A stretch of 10,767 bases of DNA. Source: Anaerolineaceae bacterium UBA3924. GTDB taxonomy: Bacteria; Chloroflexota; Anaerolineae; Anaerolineales; Anaerolineaceae. The first letter of the stretch is position 1; each line of letters opens with the position of its first letter. This document shows positions 6,021 to 10,767 of the stretch, in pieces. Under the pieces are notes generated by a model, which saw only the letters and a list, made by a program, of their open reading frames with translations, was not told the origin of the DNA and did not search any database. The stretch covers positions 8,910 through 19,676 of the forward strand of contig DGEO01000044.1 of NCBI GenBank assembly GCA_002385985.1. The letters are read 5' to 3'. Position numbers and translations under genes: made by a program.

Positions 6021-7169
6021 TCAGCTTCCCGCCGATTCTTCCGCCCGGCGCTGATTGGCCTGGCGCAGGGCAGGCGCCAGCACCCGCTTGCTGAACACGA
6101 ACAGCGCGGCCATCAGCGGGATGGCGACGAGAGCGCCCATGACCCCGCCGATTGCGCCGCCAGCGATCACTGCGATCAGAACCAGCAGCGAAGGCATATC
6201 CGTCTGGCTGCGCATGATAAACGGCACCAGAATATTGTTTTCCAGCTGCTGCACAGCAAAGCCAAATACCAGCGTAATCAATGCCGTGGTTGGTGATACG
6301 AAGAAAGCCACCAGGCTGTACGTGACTGTCGCAATAACCGGCCCGATGGTGGGAATGATTTCCAGCAGGCCGGCGACGATGCTCAACACCAGCGGGAACG
6401 GTACACCGATGATCAGCAGCCCAATGTAGGTCAGCACGGCCACAGCCGCCCCGTTGATCGCTGAGCCGCGCATAAAACCGCCCATCGCCCGGCCCATTTC
6501 GGTCAGTATGGAATTGACCTCATTCTTTTCCGAATCCGCAAACAGCGACAGGAAGAACGCCTTCATCTTCGGCATGGCCAGCAGCCAGTACAGCGCAACG
6601 AACAGAATCATCAGAACGGTAAACAGTCCGTTGAACACCCGCATCGGCACCGACAGCAGCCGTCCGGTGATGGTCGTGATAGTGCTGGTCAGCTCGCGTG
6701 TCAGCACATTTAGATCCAGCCATTCGAGCTGGCCGAGCTGTTCGTTGATGATGCCAATCCACTGCGGCACCTGGGCCAGCAGCTGGCCGAACTGGTTGAC
6801 CAGCGTGGGCACAACCATCCCGGCCAGGGCCAGAATAATCGCGATCACCAGCAGGAATGACAGCACGACCGCGTAGGAACGGGGCATCTTTTTAGCGAAG
6901 AAATCAGCGACGGGCGCCATTGCATTGGCGATGGTGATGGAGAAGATCAGCATGGCGATGGGCTCACCCAGCAAGTAGATCAACGCCAGCGTCCCCAGGC
7001 CAATAATGATGGCCACAGCCCCGGCCATCGACATGCCCCACCAGGAAAATGGCCGGGCCCACAACGGCCGGGAAATCACTCTTTCCGGTACCAGGTTATT
7101 GTTCTCTTCAAAAACTTTTACAGTTTCGTCGCCGGCTTCCGGCGTCAACACGTTTTCTTCCAATCGCAT
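6021..7169 (-). CDS. AI-2E family transporter (PF01594, UPF0118/PerM-like)
   Basis: A 382-residue polytopic inner-membrane protein of the AI-2E exporter family, whose members include TqsA, YdiK and PerM. An acidic cytoplasmic tail (1-40) precedes paired hydrophobic segments at about 47-80 and 98-120. A long amphipathic extramembrane stretch follows (about 122-175), then TM segments around 180-198 and from 238 to the C-terminus. The family signatures are GLLEIIPTIGPVIA (267-280) and QQLENNILVPFIM (307-319). Members export diverse small molecules or ions (AI-2, Na+/Li+ antiport in some); the substrate here cannot be read. The start needs care: GGAGG (7171-7175) lies only 1 nt before ATG 7169 but 7 nt before an in-frame TTG at 7161-7163, so translation may begin two codons later. 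It is divergent from the DUF72 gene. Family assignment is secure. Confidence 0.9.
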   Translation of the reverse strand: MRLEENVLTPEAGDETVKVFEENNNLVPERVISRPLWARPFSWWGMSMAGAVAIIIGLGTLALIYLLGEPIAMLIFSITIANAMAPVADFFAKKMPRSYAVVLSFLLVIAIILALAGMVVPTLVNQFGQLLAQVPQWIGIINEQLGQLEWLDLNVLTRELTSTITTITGRLLSVPMRVFNGLFTVLMILFVALYWLLAMPKMKAFFLSLFADSEKNEVNSILTEMGRAMGGFMRGSAINGAAVAVLTYIGLLIIGVPFPLVLSIVAGLLEIIPTIGPVIATVTYSLVAFFVSPTTALITLVFGFAVQQLENNILVPFIMRSQTDMPSLLVLIAVIAGGAIGGVMGALVAIPLMAALFVFSKRVLAPALRQANQRRAEESAGS

Positions 7170-7232
7170 CCCTCCGGGAAACCTTCGCGTTCCCTGGTGT
7201 GATCGTTACTCATACCAGTATGTTTTACAGGG

Positions 7233-7261
7233 TGAACATAAACGTCATCATTATCTATTAT
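7233..7261 (+). promoter_or_regulatory. Candidate promoter of the DUF72 gene
   Basis: TGAACA (7233-7238) and TATTAT (7256-7261) are 17 nt apart. The start site would be about 7268, 46 nt before the ATG. It overlaps the divergent minus-strand -10, so the two promoters may compete. Confidence 0.3.
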
Positions 7262-7262
7262 A
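7257..7262 (-). promoter_or_regulatory. -10 box of the AI-2E family gene
   Basis: A perfect TATAAT on the minus strand, 87 nt upstream of the start, would give a leader of about 80 nt. The -35 region is not recognisable. It overlaps a possible plus-strand -10. Confidence 0.35.
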
Positions 7263-7313
7263 GTAATGAGAGCAAGTTGCGGCGTCCGGCTGCAGGGACC
7301 AGGGGAGGCAGGT

Positions 7314-8048
7314 ATGCAGGCACAACCGGGTAATCAGGTTATCGTCGGCTGCTGCGGATGGCGAAAGTCGCATGCAGAGTATTACCGTCATTTCGGGCTG
7401 ATCGAGCTCCAGCAGACCTTCTACCGCCCGCCGCAGGAGAAAACCGCCGAACGCTGGCGCCGCGAAGCTCCGGCGGAGTTCATATTCACGCTCAAAGCCT
7501 GGCAGCTGATCACCCACGAACCCTACCAGCCGACCTACCTGCGCGGCAAGATCGACATTCCGCGCGCCGAATGGGAGCAGTACGGCTCGTTTCGCCCCAC
7601 CCGGCCGGTACTGGCCGCCTGGGAGCGGACCCTTACCCTCGCCCGCATTCTGGAATCGCCGGTGATCGTGTTCCAGTGCCCGCCGCAGTTTGGCCCCACG
7701 CCATTCAACATCGCCAACATGCGCCGCTTTTTCTCGCTGATCGATCGGACCGGTCTGGTGTTCGCCTGGGAACCGCGCGGCAACTGGCCGGATGAACAGG
7801 TTGCCGAACTTTGTGCAGAATTGAACCTGGTTCACTGTGTCGATCCTTTCCTCCGGGCCACCGTGACCACCGGGATGGACTACTTCCGTGTCCACGGCGG
7901 CCCTGACTACACGCACAAATTCACCGATAACGAGCTGGAACAGCTGGCCGGTCGAGTGCGCCAGCCCTATACAGTGTTCTGTTTATTTAACAACACCGAA
8001 ATGTGGGATGACGGTCTGCGTTTCAAGAATCTGCTGAAAAATCCATGA
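7314..8048 (+). CDS. DUF72 (YecE family) protein
   Basis: A 244-residue cytosolic protein of the DUF72/YecE family, which adopts a TIM-barrel-like fold and has no established biochemical function. The family signatures appear in order: the opening strand VGCCGW (11-16); YYRHFGLIELQQTFYRPP (23-40); WRREAPAEFIFTLKAWQLITH (48-68); FAWEPRGNW (150-158); CVDPF (175-179); and YFRVHGG (190-196). The length is normal. ATG 7314 is chosen over the upstream in-frame codon at 7266 because GGGGAGG (7302-7308) lies 5 nt before it and the family homology starts soon after. It is divergent from the AI-2E family gene, with about 145 bp between the starts. The conserved acidic and Arg residues suggest an enzyme, but nothing here indicates the substrate. 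Family assignment is secure. Confidence 0.9.
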   Translation: MQAQPGNQVIVGCCGWRKSHAEYYRHFGLIELQQTFYRPPQEKTAERWRREAPAEFIFTLKAWQLITHEPYQPTYLRGKIDIPRAEWEQYGSFRPTRPVLAAWERTLTLARILESPVIVFQCPPQFGPTPFNIANMRRFFSLIDRTGLVFAWEPRGNWPDEQVAELCAELNLVHCVDPFLRATVTTGMDYFRVHGGPDYTHKFTDNELEQLAGRVRQPYTVFCLFNNTEMWDDGLRFKNLLKNP

Positions 8049-8064
8049 TTTTTCACCAAAACCC

Positions 8065-8092
8065 TTGCGCACGGGGAAAAACATGGTATACT
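8065..8092 (+). promoter_or_regulatory. Extended -10 promoter driving hairpin B
   Basis: TTGCGC (8065-8070) and TATACT (8087-8092, one mismatch to consensus) are 16 nt apart, with TG at 8084-8085 in the extended -10 position. The predicted start is about 8099-8100, the first base of the hairpin stem. The geometry is the same as at copy A. Confidence 0.58.
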
Positions 8093-8099
8093 CCGGTCA

Positions 8100-8138
8100 G
8101 TCAAACGCCTGGGTGCCCCCCTCACCCCGGCGTTTGAC
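8100..8138 (+). ncRNA. C6-loop hairpin RNA element, copy B
   Basis: GTCAAACGCC (8100-8109) pairs perfectly with GGCGTTTGAC (8129-8138). After one T/C mismatch, GGGTG (8111-8115) pairs with CACCC (8123-8127), leaving the loop CCCCCCT (8116-8122). The apex 8109-8126 is identical to 2453-2470 of copy A. CCTTTAACGG follows, and a run of six Gs (8151-8156) could pair with the six loop Cs. The hairpin lies in the gap between the DUF72 gene and the ChaB-like gene. It may be the 5' end of the latter's message or a separate small RNA, since another -10-like box lies downstream at 8191-8196. Confidence 0.58.
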
Positions 8139-8166
8139 CTTTAACGGCCCGGGGGGAAAGTCCTGA

Positions 8167-8196
8167 TTGCCCGCCCTTCAGCGTGAAATGTACAAT
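8167..8196 (+). promoter_or_regulatory. Candidate promoter of the ChaB-like gene
   Basis: TTGCCC (8167-8172) and TACAAT (8191-8196) are 18 nt apart. The start site would be near 8203 and leave about 43 nt of leader before ATG 8246. If real, hairpin B need not be part of the ChaB-like message. Confidence 0.35.
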
Positions 8197-8245
8197 CGAC
8201 CTGTACCAGTGGATGTGGATGACCTCTACCCGGAAGGGAGGGACG

Positions 8246-8482
8246 ATGATTGAGCCTGACAAACCCGATCCCGGGCCGCAGAGCGAGCCATCGGCAGATT
8301 ATCTGGACAGCCTGCCGCACAACCTGCCTGACGAAGCTCGCGACCTCTATATGGCGGCCTTCCAGAACGCCATTCGTGAACACGGCAACCGGCCGGAAAT
8401 AGCCCACCACGCCGGCATGTCAGCGGTCATGGAGCATTTTGACCAGGATGAATCCGGCGGCTGGCATCGCAAGGACGGCTGA
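8246..8482 (+). CDS. ChaB-like small protein
   Basis: A 78-residue acidic protein. Residues 21-75 follow the ChaB domain pattern (PF06150): LPHNLPDEARDLYMAAFQNA (23-42) resembles 'LP..lp..A..iy..AFn.A'. A second helix, IAHHAGMSAVMEHF (52-65), corresponds to 'A...AW.aV...y', and the end WHRK (73-76) matches the usual C-terminal W-K-K. The aromatic AW of the second helix is replaced by GMSA, so it is somewhat divergent. ChaB is named after the E. coli cation-transport regulator next to ChaA, but its biochemical role is poorly known and no ChaA antiporter is in this window. An AGGGAGG purine run (8235-8241) lies 4 nt before ATG 8246. It ends 17 nt from the convergent PAP2 gene, with no terminator between them. 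Confidence 0.7.
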   Translation: MIEPDKPDPGPQSEPSADYLDSLPHNLPDEARDLYMAAFQNAIREHGNRPEIAHHAGMSAVMEHFDQDESGGWHRKDG

Positions 8483-8499
8483 GCGGCTGATTCGCCTGA

Positions 8500-9312
8500 C
8501 TACACCGGCCCGCCGAACAGATATGTAGAGATCAGCGAGCCGAGGATGCCCCACACATTCCCCAGGATAGCGCCGGCTATCACGTCCCTCGGGTAATGCA
8601 CGCCGATGTATACCCGGCTGAACCCGACCAGCACGGCCAGGATGTACAACCCCAGGCTCAGGATGGCCCCCACCTGGAAATAGTCCACCGCCACTGCAGT
8701 CAGGAAAAAGGTCTGTGAGGTGTGCCCGCTGGGGAAGGAGCGTCCGCGCGCTTTCCAGCCCACCACCTGCACCTCTTCGAAAGCCAGGTATGGCCTGGCC
8801 CGGTCGGTGAGGAACTTGATCGTCTCCACCGTCAGCCACAGAGACAGGGTCCCCAGGATCACGATAAGCCCCAGACGCCTGTGCCCGGTGATATACAGCA
8901 GCGCAGCGCTCATGAACGCAAACAGGCCGTTCCCGACCTGAGTCACAAGAATCATCAACCGGTTCAGCCGGTGATTTTCCAGCCCCAGCCGGTTCCAGGA
9001 CCGGAACAGCTCCGCGTCCCAGCGCTGCCCGCTGGAGAACAGAAGTGATAAAGTCACCAGCAGGAAGCCGATCGACAGCCCGACCAGCAGACCCTGCTCG
9101 AAAAAGCCGGTGACGATCCGCCTGCGGGTTTCCGGCGAAATGGCCGCCAGGGTCAGCGCGATGCCCGAAAGCATGCTGGCCGCGAGCGCGATCCGCCGCC
9201 GGTCGACATACTCCCGCTCCCTTTCTGGTATGATGGTGTCTGTGTGTTCATCCTCGACCAGCAGGTCTTGATCTTCCATAACCATTATGTCTTTCTGACT
9301 GCGAGTCTCCAT
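8500..9312 (-). CDS. PAP2-family membrane phosphatase
   Basis: A 270-residue integral membrane protein of the PAP2/phosphatidic acid phosphatase superfamily, acting on lipid phosphates such as phosphatidate or undecaprenyl pyrophosphate at the outer face of the membrane. All three catalytic motifs are intact: KFLTDRARP (K166, R173, P174); PSGH (194-197, with catalytic His197); and SRVYIGVHYPRD (S232, R233, H239, D243). An acidic N-terminal extension of about 38 residues (EDQDLLVEDEHTD region) precedes the first hydrophobic segment. About six TM segments are expected, near 41-58, 73-91, 118-140, 147-164, 203-225 and 246-264. ATG 9312 is preferred, with a weak GTGAAG 6 nt upstream; a TTG at 9339 and ATGs inside the first 12 codons are alternatives. 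It is divergent from the dus gene. Whether it recycles undecaprenyl pyrophosphate or degrades other lipid phosphates cannot be told. Confidence 0.88.
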   Translation of the reverse strand: METRSQKDIMVMEDQDLLVEDEHTDTIIPEREREYVDRRRIALAASMLSGIALTLAAISPETRRRIVTGFFEQGLLVGLSIGFLLVTLSLLFSSGQRWDAELFRSWNRLGLENHRLNRLMILVTQVGNGLFAFMSAALLYITGHRRLGLIVILGTLSLWLTVETIKFLTDRARPYLAFEEVQVVGWKARGRSFPSGHTSQTFFLTAVAVDYFQVGAILSLGLYILAVLVGFSRVYIGVHYPRDVIAGAILGNVWGILGSLISTYLFGGPV

Positions 9313-9400
9313 CGCTGGCTTCACAATCCTTCTTTCCAAACATCAGCAGCGATAATGCCAATAGGCTTTCAAAATACCGTACCCCCTCCATCAATGAACG

Positions 9401-9410
9401 TACCCGGGTA
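9401..9410. promoter_or_regulatory. 10-bp palindrome in the PAP2/dus divergent gap
   Basis: TACCCGGGTA is a perfect 10-bp palindrome lying between the two divergent genes, 30 bp upstream of the dus -35 box. It could be an operator half or chance; nothing else supports it. Confidence 0.2.
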
Positions 9411-9439
9411 AGAAATAAGATCACCAGATCCTGATATCA

Positions 9440-9467
9440 TTGACCGATTTAGTAGATATGGTAACAT
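9440..9467 (+). promoter_or_regulatory. Promoter of the dus gene (probably leaderless)
   Basis: TTGACC (9440-9445, one mismatch to consensus) and TAACAT (9462-9467) are 16 nt apart, with TG at 9459-9460 in the extended -10 position. The start site would be about 9474, only about 4 nt before ATG 9478 and next to GTG 9475. No Shine-Dalgarno is present. Confidence 0.5.
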
Positions 9468-9477
9468 ATTCCACGTG

Positions 9478-10560
9478 ATGATACCGGTAAATCAGCCCCC
9501 TGAAAATAACCCCGGCCCGGCTTTCCATGTCGGGCCAATCCCCGTTTACGGCGACCTGATCCTTTCGCCGATGGACGGGTTTTCCGACCTGCCCTTCCGC
9601 TCGCTGGCGCGTTCGCTCGGGTCAGCCATGAGCTACACCGAGTTCGTCAACGCCATCGATGTCACCGGCGGAACTGGCCGCTTTGAGCAGCGCCTGCGCT
9701 ACCTGCCGGAGGAGCGCCCCGTGGTGTTTCAGCTGTTTGACGACGATCCGGAGCGTCTGGTCAGGGCGGCGGAAAATGTGATGCGCTGGAACCCGGACAT
9801 CATCGACATCAACATGGGCTGTTCGGCAAAGAACGTGTCCGGCCGCGGCGCCGGCGCAGGCTTGCTGCGCACGCCGGAGAAAATCAGCCAGATTTTCTCA
9901 ACCCTTAGTAAATCGCTGCCTGTTCCGGTGACCGGAAAAATCCGTCTGGGCTGGGACGACGACCACCTGAATTATCTGGAAGTCGCCCGGCGCATCGAGG
10001 ATAGCGGCGGGCAGCTGGTAGCCATTCACGGCCGGACCAGGCAGCAGGGCTACACCGGCCAGGCCCGCTGGGCGCCTATTCGCGAGATCAAAGAATGCCT
10101 GACCATACCGGTCATCGCCAACGGTGACGTAAAATCTGTGGCAGATATCCAGGTGATCAAGCAGCAGTCCGGCTGCGACGGGGTGATGATCGGACGGGCG
10201 GCCATCGGCAACCCGTGGATCTTCGCCCGCATGGACCACGAGCAGGTTCCTGTCGATGAGGTCCGCCGGCTGGTGCGCCACCACCTGCGGATGATGCTGG
10301 ATTTCTATGGCGAAGAAGAAGGCCTGGTGCTCTTCCGCAAGCATGCGGTTCGCTACGTCAGCCCCTACCCGCTCAGCCGGGAAGACCGTTCCGCCCTGCT
10401 TACCTGCACCACACCGGAGGCATTTCTAGACCGGCTGGACCAGATTCTGGCCGCTCCGCTGCTCGCGCCAGACGGGCACAACGGCCGCGGCAGCCAGCAC
10501 CAGCAGGGCAACCCCGATGCCGTCGAAGAGGATGAACCGCTGTATGCTTGCTCGCAGTAA
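9478..10560 (+). CDS. tRNA-dihydrouridine synthase (DusB-like)
   Basis: A 360-residue FMN-dependent enzyme that reduces uridine to dihydrouridine in tRNA, in the cytosol. The TIM-barrel motifs are in order: LSPMDGFSDLPFRSLA (29-44); YTEFVNA (53-59); DIIDINMGCSAKNVSGRGAGAGLL (107-130, catalytic Cys115); GKIRLGWDD (153-161, K154); AIHGRTRQQGYTGQARW (182-198, H184, R186); IPVIANGDV (210-218); CDGVMIGRAAIGNPWIF (233-249); and FRKHAVRYV (286-294). Cys115 is followed by Ser where the family usually has Pro. Family members normally end near FLDRLDQIL (about residue 324). The last 35 residues are a hydrophilic tail without homology, encoded opposite another gene. ATG 9478 follows directly on a GTG (9475); both lack a ribosome site. 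Which tRNA position it modifies is not determinable. Assignment is secure. Confidence 0.92.
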   Translation: MIPVNQPPENNPGPAFHVGPIPVYGDLILSPMDGFSDLPFRSLARSLGSAMSYTEFVNAIDVTGGTGRFEQRLRYLPEERPVVFQLFDDDPERLVRAAENVMRWNPDIIDINMGCSAKNVSGRGAGAGLLRTPEKISQIFSTLSKSLPVPVTGKIRLGWDDDHLNYLEVARRIEDSGGQLVAIHGRTRQQGYTGQARWAPIREIKECLTIPVIANGDVKSVADIQVIKQQSGCDGVMIGRAAIGNPWIFARMDHEQVPVDEVRRLVRHHLRMMLDFYGEEEGLVLFRKHAVRYVSPYPLSREDRSALLTCTTPEAFLDRLDQILAAPLLAPDGHNGRGSQHQQGNPDAVEEDEPLYACSQ

Positions 10561-10767
10561 GGTATGCCCTTCCGGCAGCCCGGCAAGAAGCAGGCTTTCC
10601 CCGATCACACCCACTGTCTGCATCGCCAGCGCTTCGAGCAGGGAAATGCGCCTCCGCGCCGGATCGCTCAGGGCCACCAGGTAGGGGATGTTCCACATCA
10701 CGAAGAGGATGCCCATCCCTTGCACAGCTGCGGTGCCCGGAGCGCCTTCCAGCTCGTAGGCCGGGGC
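10426..10767 (-). CDS. Predicted membrane protein, N-terminus outside the window
   Basis: The minus-strand frame is open from the right edge to TAG at 10426-10428, giving the last 113 residues of a membrane protein. GMGILFVMWNIPYLVAL (about 18-34), a moderately hydrophobic stretch around 44-65 (ALAMQTVGVIGESLLLAGLP) and FILFDGIGVALLVLAAAAVVPVW (about 78-100) look like TM segments. The turn between the first two has the basic sequence DPARRRISL. Segments starting YELEGAPGTAAVQGMGILF followed by WNIPY are familiar to me from unnamed Chloroflexota membrane proteins, but I do not recognise a family with a function. The 3' end overlaps the dus gene tail to tail by 135 bp. The coherent hydrophobic pattern and the open frame to the edge support a real gene. 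Confidence 0.62.
   Translation of the reverse strand, partial: APAYELEGAPGTAAVQGMGILFVMWNIPYLVALSDPARRRISLLEALAMQTVGVIGESLLLAGLPEGHTLLRASIQRFILFDGIGVALLVLAAAAVVPVWREQRSGQNLVQPV

Noticed and set aside
6454..6876. Long plus-strand open frames opposite the AI-2E family gene.
   Set aside because: They are shadows of the clear minus-strand membrane protein, with low-complexity Ser/Arg/Thr translations and no ribosome sites.

Overview
The window looks like an ordinary chromosomal segment of an uncultured Chloroflexota bacterium, probably Anaerolineae or a relative. This is inferred from three features: moderately high GC; three neighbouring lipoproteins with long Pro/Thr-rich linkers; and an NBR1-type Ig-like domain next to a C-terminal domain of a kind I associate with that phylum. 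There is no sign of phage, insertion sequences, CRISPR, tRNA or rRNA.

Layout, left to right. 1-138 is the tail of an SMP-30/gluconolactonase-type protein with its own terminator. A GT2-like glycosyltransferase (399-1262, +) converges on an aldo/keto reductase (1325-2317, -) across a perfect 13-bp bidirectional terminator hairpin. Next come three secreted lipoproteins: an M15-like peptidase-fold protein (2599-3378, +), an M23/LytM endopeptidase (3392-4240, -) and an NBR1-Ig-like surface protein (4433-5899, +). An AI-2E-family membrane protein (6021-7169, -) is divergent from a DUF72/YecE protein (7314-8048, +). A small ChaB-like protein (8246-8482, +) converges on a PAP2 phosphatase (8500-9312, -). 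A DusB-like tRNA-dihydrouridine synthase (9478-10560, +) overlaps, tail to tail, a partial membrane protein that runs off the right edge (10426-10767, -).

The most unusual observation is a pair of matching intergenic hairpins, at 2443-2483 and 8100-8138. They share an identical 18-nt apical sequence (CTGGGTGCCCCCCTCACC) that presents six cytosines in the loop. Their lower stems differ completely in sequence, yet both stay base-paired. Each hairpin begins where transcription would start from an extended -10 promoter just upstream. This looks like a small family of C-rich-loop RNAs or 5' leader elements, similar in idea to actinobacterial 6C RNA but with one hairpin per locus.

The three lipoproteins could form a cell-envelope neighbourhood: two carry metallopeptidase-type Zn-ligand motifs and one looks like a surface binding protein. 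They lie on alternating strands, so they are not an operon. Two genes (M23 and dus) lack a Shine-Dalgarno sequence and have a -10-like element 10-11 nt before the start codon, which suggests leaderless transcripts. Most of the rest is housekeeping or general metabolism.
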